DNA of 64,000 bases from a virus. The DNA lies in the IMG/VR virus record IMGVR_UViG_3300027816_000074, positions 1 to 64,000 of that record; one strand, given 5' to 3'. Within the stretch, counting starts at the first letter, position 1. Each line of letters opens with the position of its first letter. Below the pieces are notes generated by a model. That model did not search any database and was not told the origin of the DNA. It worked only from the letters and a program-made list of their open reading frames with translations. The translations under genes and the position numbers were made by a program. Below, one piece after another: positions 39,506 through 47,464 of the stretch.

Positions 39506-39714
39506 TTGAACAATTAATAACAGATCAAGCTGCATGGAAGCTTCGGTTAAAAATTAACAACTGTGTAAAGCCAGACGGCTTTAACCATCTTATGTTTACT
39601 GGAGAACAGTATAACGACGAAGGTGAATTAACTAATACTAGCACTTACGATTTTTTCCTTAGCAAAGAGGAAATTGGAAAGCTTTGGACAACCTTAGCAA
39701 ACGGTGTACGATGA
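39502..39714 (+). CDS. small unknown protein
   Basis: 70 residues from ATG 39502, overlapping the previous TGA. It has a strand-rich core (CVKPDGFNHLMFTGEQYNDEG) and ends in KLWTTLANGVR. AAAGGGG lies six bases upstream. The stop overlaps the next ATG. No function recognised. Confidence 0.45.
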   Translation: MIEQLITDQAAWKLRLKINNCVKPDGFNHLMFTGEQYNDEGELTNTSTYDFFLSKEEIGKLWTTLANGVR

Positions 39715-40256
39715 AAAAAATTTACTTAACTTGGAGAAACGTTCAAGGACACGTTCTTGAACTAGCTAAACAAATTAACAATGATAATTGGCGTCCGGAT
39801 TATATTGTAGGTATTACAAGAGGAGGTGCTGTTCCAGCAGTAATGCTTAGTCAATATCTTGATGTTCCTATGCGACCATTACAGGTCAGTTTACGCGACG
39901 GTGGAGATTGTGTCAGCGACTTAGGTATGGCCGAAGATGCATTTGGTTATGTTCCTGAAGAAGTACGAGGGGAGTCAGGTACTCAAACTGATCCTGCTTA
40001 TCGAAAAAAAATTCTTATTGTTGACGACATCAACGACACCGGTGCTACTATAGCGTGGATTAAGAAAGATTGGCCTAGCGGATGTTTACCAAATCACTTT
40101 GCTTGGGATACTGTTTGGAACAATAATGTTCGTTTTGCTGTAATTCATAATAATCTTGCCAGCAAAGAAGAAGTAGATTACTCAGCTAATGAAATTAACA
40201 AGGCTGAAGAGGATTGCTGGATAGTATATCCTTGGGAGAACTTTTGGCGTGGATAA
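39711..40256 (+). CDS. phosphoribosyltransferase
   Basis: 181 residues from ATG 39711. ILIVDDINDTGAT (101-113) is the PRPP-binding motif of type I phosphoribosyltransferases, and DYIVGITRGGAVPAVMLSQYL supplies the first loop. Compared with hypoxanthine/xanthine enzymes it has an insert of about 30 residues (63-95). It would salvage a purine base or, as in some phages, feed modified nucleotide synthesis. It overlaps its neighbours; upstream in-frame ATG/TTG starts would extend into the preceding gene. Confidence 0.75.
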   Translation: MKKIYLTWRNVQGHVLELAKQINNDNWRPDYIVGITRGGAVPAVMLSQYLDVPMRPLQVSLRDGGDCVSDLGMAEDAFGYVPEEVRGESGTQTDPAYRKKILIVDDINDTGATIAWIKKDWPSGCLPNHFAWDTVWNNNVRFAVIHNNLASKEEVDYSANEINKAEEDCWIVYPWENFWRG

Positions 40257-40629
40257 TAAAGAACTAGATCGTTTCTGCTGTAATTGGGATATTCAATTGA
40301 GGCCTAGTTCACGCACTATTAGAAAGGCTAAACCACCACAGGTTAGCACTTATCAGGATGCACATGATTTTTATTTTGCTACAGAAGATTTAGAGTGTTA
40401 TGATATTCTAATACCTAAAGATAACTTTCATGCCTTAGCCGAAATTGATCAAAGAATGAATGACGTAATTGTTAAATCTCGTGGAGATCAAGATTACATC
40501 AATCATATAAAGCGTAAAGAAATGATTGAGATTAAAGCAAGAAATAATAACCCTGCTGTTAAAAAGGCCTGGGATAATTATTCTACATTAATGAATATGG
40601 TTTGGAACGAGTATGCTGACAGATATTGA
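40249..40629 (+). CDS. unknown protein, GTG start
   Basis: 126 residues, GTG 40249 overlapping the phosphoribosyltransferase stop. Helical and charged; LECYDILIPKDNFHALAE and MIEIKARNNNPAVKKAWDNY are the most structured stretches. Similar proteins occur in marine T4-like phages; no domain assigned. It overlaps the HIT-like gene by 17 bases. Confidence 0.45.
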   Translation: MDNKELDRFCCNWDIQLRPSSRTIRKAKPPQVSTYQDAHDFYFATEDLECYDILIPKDNFHALAEIDQRMNDVIVKSRGDQDYINHIKRKEMIEIKARNNNPAVKKAWDNYSTLMNMVWNEYADRY

Positions 40630-41017
40630 AAAGGCCTTAAATGAAAAAAGAGCACCGTGGACAGAAATCGAGTACAGAACCAAAGACTTCTGGGTCTTCA
40701 GAGACGCTTATGCAGTTACCGAAGGGCATTTGTTATTTGTGCCTACCCAAGAAAACTGGAACAATCTCTGGGAATGCTACAAAGCAGCCTACAAGTTCGG
40801 ACACGAGGGTGTTGAAGCTGAAAGGTGGGATGCTTTTAACATCGGCCAAAATGTTGGAGAAGCAGCTGGACAAACAGTGATGTATCCCCACGTACACATG
40901 ATACCACGACGTATAGGCGATATGGAGGATCCAAGAGGTGGAGTTAGACATGTTATACCCGAAAAAGGAAACTATAAAAAATCCACACACAGTATGGATC
41001 AATTGGCAGCACCCTGA
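40613..41017 (+). CDS. HIT-family hydrolase/transferase-like protein
   Basis: 134 residues. NVGEAAGQTVMYPHVHMIPR is the HIT active-site region: the nucleophilic His would be His93, with His95 next, but the first His of the HxHxH triad is Tyr91. The N-terminal WVFRDAYAVTEGHLLFVPT is the usual HIT strand pair. Family members hydrolyse or transfer nucleotidyl groups from dinucleotides or adenylylated molecules. It lies in a nucleotide-metabolism stretch. The altered triad may reduce activity. Confidence 0.7.
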   Translation: MLTDIEKALNEKRAPWTEIEYRTKDFWVFRDAYAVTEGHLLFVPTQENWNNLWECYKAAYKFGHEGVEAERWDAFNIGQNVGEAAGQTVMYPHVHMIPRRIGDMEDPRGGVRHVIPEKGNYKKSTHSMDQLAAP

Positions 41018-41174
41018 TATGCCGTGGACTGAAATCTGTGCTAAGGTAATGGAAGTATTTGGATTACCTGGTCACAGATATACTAGTCATCCTACTACAC
41101 ACTTTATGACATTTACATTTAAATCAGAAAAAGATCGTGTATTATGTGAAATATTATTAAGCGAGTATTTGTAA
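40953..41174 (+). CDS. small unknown protein
   Basis: 73 residues from ATG 40953, preceded by GAGGTGG; an ATG at 40938 is an alternative. It overlaps the HIT-like gene by 65 bases, which is long but has a clear ribosome site. HTVWINWQHPDMPWTEICAK and HPTTHFMTFTFKSEKDRVL suggest a compact alpha/beta fold. Its stop overlaps the sugar dehydrogenase start. Not recognised. Confidence 0.4.
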   Translation, partial: LYPKKETIKNPHTVWINWQHPDMPWTEICAKVMEVFGLPGHRYTSHPTTHFMTFTFKSEKDRVLCEILLSEYL

Positions 41175-41971
41175 TGTATGAAAAAATAGGAATTATTGGT
41201 CATGGCTATGTTGGAGAAGCAATAGCACAAAGCATAGTGCCTCCATTTCAAGCAGTTATTATTGATCCAGCCAAGGGATGGAACACAACTTACTATGATC
41301 TAAAAAAAGAATGTTCTTGTGTGTTTATATGTGTCCCAAGTCCGCAAGGTGCAGACGGACAATGTGATACTAGTATTATTGAGAGTGTTTTAAAAGAATT
41401 GCAATTTGGATTTACTGGAACTATTATTAGTAAAGTAACTGCGCCGCCAGACTTTTACGAAGACTGGGGTAAACTGTTACCTAATTTAGTTTACGTTCCA
41501 GAATTTCTTAGAGCCTCATCTGGTATAACAGACTTTGCTAGAGCAGAATGGACTATAGTTGGCGGCACTGTTGGTGCTTATCAAAGAGAAGCAATAAGAA
41601 TTATTAAACAACTGCAAACCGAACTTAGGCATATTGAACTATGCGGTATCGGTGAAGCAGCATTTGTCAAATATTCCATTAACAGTTTCCTTGCTACAAA
41701 AGTTGTCTTTATGAATGAACTATATCAATTATCCGATAAGAAAGGTTACAATTGGAGGCAACTGTCTAATTTGATTAATATGGACAAGCGCATAGGCGAT
41801 AGTCATATGCAAGTGCCCGGGCCTGACAAGTATTATGGGTTCGGTGGAGCATGTTTTCCTAAAGATACAGAAGCACTATTAAAATATGCAGATGATCATA
41901 GTGTAAACCTAAATACTCTTGATGCAGCCGTAAAGAAAAATACTCTTTTAAGGTTGACTAAACCTAAATAA
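41174..41971 (+). CDS. nucleotide-sugar dehydrogenase-like protein, truncated
   Basis: 265 residues, against about 390-430 in UDP-glucose or GDP-mannose dehydrogenase. An N-terminal Rossmann fold (GHGYVG, 9-14) and the catalytic region GGACFPKD with Cys227 are present, so NAD binding and oxidation could occur. The C-terminal domain that binds the UDP/GDP-sugar is missing. Such short forms recur in marine phages. Together with the glycosyltransferase at 37689 it suggests sugar metabolism for a surface or DNA modification. Ends at a weak promoter. Confidence 0.7.
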   Translation: MYEKIGIIGHGYVGEAIAQSIVPPFQAVIIDPAKGWNTTYYDLKKECSCVFICVPSPQGADGQCDTSIIESVLKELQFGFTGTIISKVTAPPDFYEDWGKLLPNLVYVPEFLRASSGITDFARAEWTIVGGTVGAYQREAIRIIKQLQTELRHIELCGIGEAAFVKYSINSFLATKVVFMNELYQLSDKKGYNWRQLSNLINMDKRIGDSHMQVPGPDKYYGFGGACFPKDTEALLKYADDHSVNLNTLDAAVKKNTLLRLTKPK

Positions 41972-41982
41972 CATTGTAAAAT
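41954..41982 (+). promoter_or_regulatory. possible sigma70 promoter for folE
   Basis: TTGACT (41954-41959), a 17-base spacer and TAAAAT (41977-41982), 18 bases before ATG 42001 with AAAGGAAA between. Two mismatches to consensus. Confidence 0.45.
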
Positions 41983-42000
41983 AGCAATAAAGGAAAACTT

Positions 42001-42765
42001 ATGGTATATAACAAAATGTATGAAAGCAACGACGAGACTGGCTTAGATGCTATGGCCGGAGATGGTGGCTACCAAGAATCAACATTATCTGCTGTACTAC
42101 GTGCTAAAATGAAAAGAGAAGGAAAGCGTTTCTGGGCAGGAGACAATATCAGCGACTATCTTCATGACAGCGACAAAGAGCACTTAATTAATGAAGCTAC
42201 AGAAGCATTTGAAGGTGTACTAGACACACTGCTGATTGATCGCGAAAACGATCCTAACAGTAAAGGCACAGCCCGCAGGCTTGCTAAAATGTATTTCAAC
42301 GAAATAATGGCAGGAAGATATGACCCGGCGCCGGACTGTACAGCATTTCCTAACGATTCAGAAGAACGATATGAAGGAATGTTAGTAGTACGTAGCGAAT
42401 TAAGAAGTATGTGTAGTCATCATCATCAACCAGTTAATGGTGTAGCATATATTGGTATCATTGCTGCTAATAAACTTATTGGCTTATCTAAGTACACTCG
42501 AATCGCTCAATGGTGTGCTAGACGCGGTACTCTACAAGAAGAACTGGCCAACGATATTGCAAGAGAAATTAGTCGAGCTACTGACGCTAAAGATGTAGGT
42601 GTGTACATTCAGGCCACACATGGCTGCTGTGAGAATCGAGGTATTATGGCACATAGTAGTCTTACACAGACTACAGTATTAAAAGGTGCGTTCAAAGATG
42701 ATCAAGGCACTAAAAAAGAATTCTTTGATAACATCAAACTACAACAAGATTTTGCTCCAAGATAA
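42001..42765 (+). CDS. folE: GTP cyclohydrolase I
   Basis: 254 residues. The zinc ligands Cys138, His141 and Cys209 (MCSHHHQP and HGCCENRG) have the same 71-residue Cys-Cys spacing as E. coli Cys110 and Cys181. The catalytic regions KLIGLSKYTRIA and QEELANDIA are also present. It turns GTP into dihydroneopterin triphosphate, the first step toward folate or, with QueD/QueE/QueC, toward 7-deazaguanine. With QueE at 44114 and DpdA at 34218, the deazaguanine route is the more likely purpose. The N-terminal 45 residues are a non-catalytic extension. Confidence 0.92.
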   Translation: MVYNKMYESNDETGLDAMAGDGGYQESTLSAVLRAKMKREGKRFWAGDNISDYLHDSDKEHLINEATEAFEGVLDTLLIDRENDPNSKGTARRLAKMYFNEIMAGRYDPAPDCTAFPNDSEERYEGMLVVRSELRSMCSHHHQPVNGVAYIGIIAANKLIGLSKYTRIAQWCARRGTLQEELANDIAREISRATDAKDVGVYIQATHGCCENRGIMAHSSLTQTTVLKGAFKDDQGTKKEFFDNIKLQQDFAPR

Positions 42766-42786
42766 TAAAATGAAAGAAACTTAAAT

Positions 42787-43065
42787 GTGACTTTAATTAA
42801 CAAAGATGATATAATAGAAGTAGATGAAGATCAGTATCTTTGTTTAACAGGAACACTTGAAGAACAATTTAGTTTTCAAATTATAAATGGAGAAAAATGG
42901 GATCTACTAGGAGATGAGGAATTTCCTGTCGACTGGTGGCCCGAAAGAAGAGAAGCTAACGATTACTATATTGGATGGACTGCCGAAGAATTTTTATTAT
43001 GGGGGCATTCGCCGTTAATAGATGATCTATGCAACTATCGTAATTTATTAAACAAGGAGAAATAA
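42787..43065 (+). CDS. small acidic protein, unknown
   Basis: 92 residues, GTG 42787 (an ATG two bases earlier is immediately followed by a stop). Acidic and Trp-rich: KWDLLGDEEFPVDWWPERRE. It starts 21 bases after folE and probably shares its transcript. No family recognised. Confidence 0.4.
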   Translation: MTLINKDDIIEVDEDQYLCLTGTLEEQFSFQIINGEKWDLLGDEEFPVDWWPERREANDYYIGWTAEEFLLWGHSPLIDDLCNYRNLLNKEK

Positions 43066-43066
43066 A

Positions 43067-43255
43067 ATGAATATAGGCGACAAGCTAGCAAAAGTAGGAG
43101 ATAGTTTTACTATCAATATGTATGACAACGGATTTATGGTAGAAGTGTCGGGACGTAATTCCGACGGCGACTGGGCAACTGCTAAAGTACTTTGTCAAAA
43201 TTTAGAACAGGTAGTTTCTATAGTTACTGAAGTTTCATCAATGGAAAGAGAGTAA
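43067..43255 (+). CDS. small unknown protein
   Basis: 62 residues with an AAGGAGAAATAAA site that overlaps the previous gene end. A strand-rich core (SFTINMYDNGFMVEVSGRNS, then WATAKVLCQNL) with the YDNGFMVEVSG pattern found in paired hypothetical proteins of T4-like cyanophages. Its last base overlaps the next start. Confidence 0.45.
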   Translation: MNIGDKLAKVGDSFTINMYDNGFMVEVSGRNSDGDWATAKVLCQNLEQVVSIVTEVSSMERE

Positions 43256-43473
43256 TGGACAAAAAAGTCGAAGATGTTATTCATAGGATGAAAAATCTTA
43301 GAGAGTACAAAGTAGTACGTAATGTCTCCGAAGGATTTGTTCTTAATGGCAAGATGCCGTATGATGTTAAGCTTGACAAAAACAATGTATTGACAGTAAC
43401 ATTAATGGCTGTTGATAGAGAAGAAGCAGAACGTCGCGTTAGCGAATTTATTGCAGGAATGAACGATGATTAA
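43255..43473 (+). CDS. small unknown protein
   Basis: 72 residues starting at the last base of the previous gene. Opens with a charged helix (KVEDVIHRMKNLREYKVV), then strands, then a C-terminal helix REEAERRVSEFIAGM. Co-translated with the genes on both sides. The fold pattern (strand-helix, about 70 residues) is shared with its neighbours, but I cannot name a family. Confidence 0.45.
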   Translation: MDKKVEDVIHRMKNLREYKVVRNVSEGFVLNGKMPYDVKLDKNNVLTVTLMAVDREEAERRVSEFIAGMNDD

Positions 43474-43771
43474 AAAATGGTTTAAGAAAAAATTCAGAGA
43501 TTGGTCTAAGGAAGCGTGGGACGCCGGTATGGAAAAATCACAATCTTTAGGCATTGGTATTCCTAACAGTGTTTATGAAACTCGTCAATTGAATAGCGAT
43601 GCTGTTTTACAGTTTACTGTATACAATGCTGTTGGCGGTAAAGTAGTAGAATTTAGATATCATGATCGTAACAGTGATCGTAGTCATAATCAGATGTATG
43701 TTATTGGTAAGGATGAAGACTTTGGAGAGAAAATAGCTAAGATAGCCACATTAGAGGTATTAAAGCAATGA
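43466..43771 (+). CDS. small unknown protein
   Basis: 101 residues, overlapping both neighbours. It begins with a basic helix (KKWFKKKFRDWSKEAWDAG) and continues with strands (AVLQFTVYNAVGGKVVEFRY). The basic amphipathic start could bind membrane or nucleic acid. Similar hypothetical proteins occur in marine T4-like phages. No function seen. Confidence 0.4.
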   Translation: MIKKWFKKKFRDWSKEAWDAGMEKSQSLGIGIPNSVYETRQLNSDAVLQFTVYNAVGGKVVEFRYHDRNSDRSHNQMYVIGKDEDFGEKIAKIATLEVLKQ

Positions 43772-44121
43772 CACCGCAGATACCTGCAGAAGGAATTTAT
43801 AAAACGGGCGAATGGGGGGACTCAGTGTCTTACCGTATTGCCTGTAATTGTCACGATGCAAATCATTCTCACGATCTTTGGGTAGAAGCCAGCGACATAG
43901 GTATAGATATTACAATCTATACCACAGTTAAATCTAAATGGTGGTCTATTAATCGACTAAAACAAATTTGGATATTATTAACTAAGGGCTATATAGAGAC
44001 AGAGTCGTCGATTTCTCTTACAACACAACAAGCTCTTAATTATTCTGAAGTTTTAAAATCTTCTATAGAATATGTAGACAAATTAAGAGAAAGTTATATT
44101 AGAAAGAAAAAAGATGAGTAA
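43768..44121 (+). CDS. unknown protein
   Basis: 117 residues with a strand-rich N-terminal half containing YRIACNCHDANHSHDLWVEA, a Cys/His cluster (CNCHDANHSH) that could bind a metal. The second half has one hydrophobic helix (about 65-80, LKQIWILLTKGYIE) and a charged C-terminus. The Cys-Asn-Cys-His pattern followed by His residues is the notable feature. It overlaps queE by 8 bases. Confidence 0.45.
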   Translation: MTPQIPAEGIYKTGEWGDSVSYRIACNCHDANHSHDLWVEASDIGIDITIYTTVKSKWWSINRLKQIWILLTKGYIETESSISLTTQQALNYSEVLKSSIEYVDKLRESYIRKKKDE

Positions 44122-44971
44122 AATAAAAATAGCAGAGCTTTTTTATAGCATACAAGGCGAAGGACGCTTTATGGGTGTTCCTTCTGTTTTCTTACGTACA
44201 TACGGTTGTAATTTTAAATGCGCCGGATTTGGTATGCCACGCGGTGAGATTAGTATTGAAGCAGATGATATTGCATATACACATGCCAATATTGAATCTT
44301 TTCATAAGTACGAAGAACTGCCGTTAGTTACTACAGGCTGTGATAGTTATGCAAGTTGGCATCCAGCATTTAAAGATCTAAGCCCTATGCTAACTGTAGA
44401 TGCTATAGTTGATAGAATAATGGAATTACTTCCTTATAATAAATGGCGCAGTGAGCATCTTGTTATTACAGGCGGTGAACCTTTGCTAGGTTGGCAACGT
44501 GCTTATCCAGATTTGTTAAGTCACGATAAAATGAAAAAATTAAAAGATATAACATTTGAAACAAATGGTACTCAAGAAATATCTAAAGATTTTAGAAAGT
44601 ACTTAGAAAAGTGGACACACAAACAAGGGTATCACAATCTTACGTTTAGCGTGAGTCCAAAACTAGGTGTAAGCGGAGAGAAGAAAGAAGACGCTATACG
44701 TCCAGATATCGTTAGAGAATATGAAGAACTAGGACACACTTATCTAAAATTCGTAGTCGCCACTGAAGAGGATCTTAAAGATGCAGAACAGGCAGTTCAA
44801 GAATATCGCGATAACGGTTTCGAAGGTCACATTTATCTTATGCCTGTCGGGGGTGTTGAACGGGTGTACAATCTTAATAATAGAACAGTGGCACAGATGG
44901 CAATGCAAAAAGGATGGCGGTACAGTGATCGACTTCAAGTGCCGTTATTTAAAAACGAATGGGGAACCTAA
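44114..44971 (+). CDS. queE: QueE-like radical SAM 7-carboxy-7-deazaguanine synthase
   Basis: 285 residues. The start KIAELFYSIQGEGRFMGVPS matches QueE, and GGEPLLGW (120-127) is the SAM-binding region. The cluster motif is unusual: Cys32 and Cys36 are spaced CX3C, but the third Cys of CX3CX2C is absent (Phe39) and the next Cys is 76, in TGCDSYASWHP, an insert known from phage QueE-type proteins as I recall. It would make the 7-deazaguanine core from the FolE/QueD product. Overlaps the preceding gene by 8 bases. Confidence 0.8.
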   Translation: MSKIKIAELFYSIQGEGRFMGVPSVFLRTYGCNFKCAGFGMPRGEISIEADDIAYTHANIESFHKYEELPLVTTGCDSYASWHPAFKDLSPMLTVDAIVDRIMELLPYNKWRSEHLVITGGEPLLGWQRAYPDLLSHDKMKKLKDITFETNGTQEISKDFRKYLEKWTHKQGYHNLTFSVSPKLGVSGEKKEDAIRPDIVREYEELGHTYLKFVVATEEDLKDAEQAVQEYRDNGFEGHIYLMPVGGVERVYNLNNRTVAQMAMQKGWRYSDRLQVPLFKNEWGT

Positions 44972-45420
44972 TGAAAAACTTTATTAAAAAAATAACGGGC
45001 ATCGAACGATTAGAAAAAGAAAGAGCTGAATCATTAGCTCGTTTAGCTGAAGCTAAAGCTAGCGAAGAAGCAGCTAAAAAGGCAGAAGAAGAAGCTCGTC
45101 AACAAGAAGAATTGGCTAAAATGACGCCAAAAGAACGAGCTACTGCTAACCAAGAACCTTATATTGCTGTTTTAGATACTAAGGTCAATCCAGAAAATCC
45201 TAGAAATGGCTTTTTTGAACTTGACTGGAACGAATACTTTATTGTACAATTAAGACAAGCGGGTTATGGTTTAGATGGTGATCCAGACGAGCTTGTTGTT
45301 GATTTATGGTTCCGTGACCTTGCTCGTAATATCTTAGCCGAAGAAGGTCAAGATATTACTCGAGGAGCCGGATATATTAACGTTGTTCCAATTTCAAAAG
45401 GCAAATTAGAAGTTTCATGA
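44971..45420 (+). CDS. unknown coiled-coil protein
   Basis: 149 residues from ATG 44971, overlapping the queE TAA; GGGGAA lies ahead. The first 55 residues are a charged coiled coil (KERAESLARLAEAKASEEAA...). The C-terminal half (EPYIAVLDTKVNPENPRNGF, FVELDWNEYFIV-like stretch, RGAGYINVVPISKG) is a small folded domain known from marine T4-like phages. Likely structural or scaffold-type; function unknown. Overlaps the nuclease gene by 4 bases. Confidence 0.5.
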   Translation: MKNFIKKITGIERLEKERAESLARLAEAKASEEAAKKAEEEARQQEELAKMTPKERATANQEPYIAVLDTKVNPENPRNGFFELDWNEYFIVQLRQAGYGLDGDPDELVVDLWFRDLARNILAEEGQDITRGAGYINVVPISKGKLEVS

Positions 45421-46421
45421 CATATATTCTAGTAGATACTGCTAATACATTTTTCCGTGCTAGGCACGTAGTTCGTGGAGATGCTGATACTAAACTTGGT
45501 ATGGCTCTCCATATTACTTTTAACAGTATTAAAAAGGCCTGGCAAGATTTTGAGGGCAAGCATGTTGTATTCTGTCTTGAAGGTCGATCATGGCGTAAAG
45601 ACGTTTATACGCCCTATAAGGCTAATAGAGCCGAAACTCGAGCTGCTATGACTCCAAAAGAAGCAGAAGAAGATAAACTCTTTTGGGAAACCTTTGATAA
45701 GTTTAAGGAATTCATTACTGAGAAATCTAATTGTACTGTGTTACAACACCCACAGTTAGAAGCAGATGATCTTATTGCAGGATGGATACAAAGTCATCCT
45801 CACGACAGTCATGTTATTATTAGCACTGACAGCGACTTTGCACAACTAATTTCTCCAACTGTTCGGCAATACAACGGCGTAGCAAATGTAACTACTACGC
45901 ACAAAGGATATTTTGACGATCGAGGAAAAGAAGTAATTGATAAAAAAACTAAGCAGCCGAAGCCGGCACCTAATCCACAATGGCTGCTATTCGAAAAATG
46001 TATGCGAGGTGATACAAGCGATAATGTGTTTTCAGCATACCCAGGAGTTCGCGTTAAAGGAACAAAAAATAAAGTAGGACTAACAGAAGCGTTTGAAGAT
46101 AGAAACTCAAAAGGATTCGCGTGGAACAATCTCATGTTACAACGTTGGATGGATCATAACGGTGTTGAACATAGAGTGCTCGACGACTATAATAGAAATG
46201 TACAGCTCTGTGATCTAACTGCACAACCTGATCATATTAGATCTTTGATTAAAGAAACTATTCATGCACAGACTAGTTCTCCTAAGAAAATTGACCAAGT
46301 TGGAATTCGAATGTTAAAATTTTGTAATTTATTTGACTTACAAAAAATTTCAGACAACATTCAACAATATGCAGAACCATTCGCTGCCAAATATACTAGT
46401 AAAGAAGTTGAACTAATTTAA
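45417..46421 (+). CDS. T4 RNase H-like 5'-3' nuclease (FEN family)
   Basis: 334 residues (T4 Rnh has 305). The acidic metal-site motifs of FEN nucleases are present: Asp7 in ILVDTAN, EADD (115-118), TDSD (137-140) and GDTSDN (198-203), with PYKANR between. It removes RNA primers from lagging-strand fragments alongside gp43. Unlike the T4 genome, it lies close to queE rather than dsbA. ATGA overlap with the upstream gene. Confidence 0.85.
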   Translation: MTYILVDTANTFFRARHVVRGDADTKLGMALHITFNSIKKAWQDFEGKHVVFCLEGRSWRKDVYTPYKANRAETRAAMTPKEAEEDKLFWETFDKFKEFITEKSNCTVLQHPQLEADDLIAGWIQSHPHDSHVIISTDSDFAQLISPTVRQYNGVANVTTTHKGYFDDRGKEVIDKKTKQPKPAPNPQWLLFEKCMRGDTSDNVFSAYPGVRVKGTKNKVGLTEAFEDRNSKGFAWNNLMLQRWMDHNGVEHRVLDDYNRNVQLCDLTAQPDHIRSLIKETIHAQTSSPKKIDQVGIRMLKFCNLFDLQKISDNIQQYAEPFAAKYTSKEVELI

Positions 46422-46438
46422 ATCTATAAAGGATACAA

Positions 46439-46909
46439 ATGAATTTAAAAGCTAAACCCATTATAGAAGGAAAGTATTGGATAATAGAAAAAGATGGTGA
46501 AAAGGTTGCTATCTTACATAAAAAAGAAAACAACAAGTTTATGTTAAGTTCCAAAGACGGCGAAAAATATTTTAATCGTAAAGACGAACTAACTAAAATT
46601 TTTGGAAAAGATTTCTTTGGAAAATCTATCAAAACTAAAATCTCTTCAATAGAAGTAAGAGATGTTTACGGATTTCCTACACCATGTCATCCATACAATC
46701 CTCTTTTTGATATTAAGAGAAAATTACCTTTGTTTACAAAGAGTAGTCAAAGTAAAAGTTTATACTGTGCAGGATATTATACCATTAGATTTGATAAAGG
46801 ATGGGTAAAATCGTTCTGTCCTAAACTAATCACTATTGAAAGATATGAATCCAGAGGACCTTTTAAAACTGAATTAGAAATGAAACAGGTACTTAGTCAT
46901 GCAAAATAA
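46439..46909 (+). CDS. conserved marine phage protein, unknown
   Basis: 156 residues with an AAAGGATACA site. Basic and strand-rich at the start (KYWIIEKDGEKVAILHKKENN), with CHPYNPLFDIKRKLPLFTKS in the middle and a FDKGWVKSFCPKLITIERY stretch. The second half reads like a small beta-barrel-type nucleic-acid binder, but no family can be named. It follows the RNase H-like nuclease, and the pair may be replication-linked. Confidence 0.45.
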   Translation: MNLKAKPIIEGKYWIIEKDGEKVAILHKKENNKFMLSSKDGEKYFNRKDELTKIFGKDFFGKSIKTKISSIEVRDVYGFPTPCHPYNPLFDIKRKLPLFTKSSQSKSLYCAGYYTIRFDKGWVKSFCPKLITIERYESRGPFKTELEMKQVLSHAK

Positions 46910-47135
46910 TACTATTAACACATTACCTATTCAGCAGTTTATACAACAGGTAAGGGCTGCAGAACTAAGCCAACAAAGAGAAATTAAGTTAGATATAAAA
47001 ACTGCTAAAAATTTAGCATTTTGTTTAGGTGAAATTAGTGCTAAACTGCTGCAAGACTATACAGAAGTTCTTTCTGCACTACAAAAAACATCTGGAGAAT
47101 CGGTTACTATAAAAATGGACGGTGGTGGTTTTTAA
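46899..47135 (+). CDS. small helical protein, unknown
   Basis: 78 residues overlapping the previous gene by 11 bases. Two helices (IQQFIQQVRAAELSQQREIK and AKNLAFCLGEISAKLLQDY) and a C-terminal KMDGGGF. The pattern fits a small helical adaptor. It precedes a late promoter box and hairpin. Confidence 0.4.
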   Translation: MQNNTINTLPIQQFIQQVRAAELSQQREIKLDIKTAKNLAFCLGEISAKLLQDYTEVLSALQKTSGESVTIKMDGGGF

Positions 47136-47145
47136 CTAAAAAATG

Positions 47146-47154
47146 GATAAATAT
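47146..47154 (+). promoter_or_regulatory. late promoter box (GATAAATAT)
   Basis: GATAAATAT 25 bases before ATG 47180; the following 10-bp inverted repeat overlaps its end. Confidence 0.6.
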
Positions 47155-47181
47155 ATACGTACATTTCGGAGACGTATATAT
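47151..47181 (+). promoter_or_regulatory. start-codon-sequestering hairpin
   Basis: ATATATACGT (47151-47160) pairs perfectly with ACGTATATAT (47172-47181). The 11-base loop contains the CGGAG ribosome site, and the ATG (47180-47182) lies in the 3' arm. If the transcript includes the 5' arm, translation of the 47180 gene would be held back. Confidence 0.5.
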
Positions 47182-47464
47182 GTCGAGACCAAAACCAAAA
47201 GTTCTTCTGGAACAAGTAAATAAAAAAAATTATAAATGCGATCAAATTTTAGAAGCAGAAGCAGTTTGGGCTGTCTTCTATAAAGGTAGTCCTTTCAATT
47301 TAAAAAGTTTTAATAGTTTAACTAGTTACCCTGGACCAAAATATAAAAAAGTCAGTTTTAGTAACCCCGGACATGCACACAATCTTGCTAAAAAATTAAA
47401 TCAAATGTTTAATTGTAAAGATTTTCAAGTTTATAAATTAACATCCGGCGATCCAGTTAAATGA
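47180..47464 (+). CDS. small basic protein, unknown
   Basis: 94 residues, late-promoter gene. Basic, with YPGPKYKKVSFSNPGHAHNL and LAKKLNQMFNCKDFQVYKL. The AHNLAKKLN...KDF.VYKL ending resembles the end segments of the 17733 product, so the two may share a fold. A nucleic-acid or virion protein is plausible from charge. Overlaps the next gene by 4 bases. Confidence 0.4.
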   Translation: MSRPKPKVLLEQVNKKNYKCDQILEAEAVWAVFYKGSPFNLKSFNSLTSYPGPKYKKVSFSNPGHAHNLAKKLNQMFNCKDFQVYKLTSGDPVK

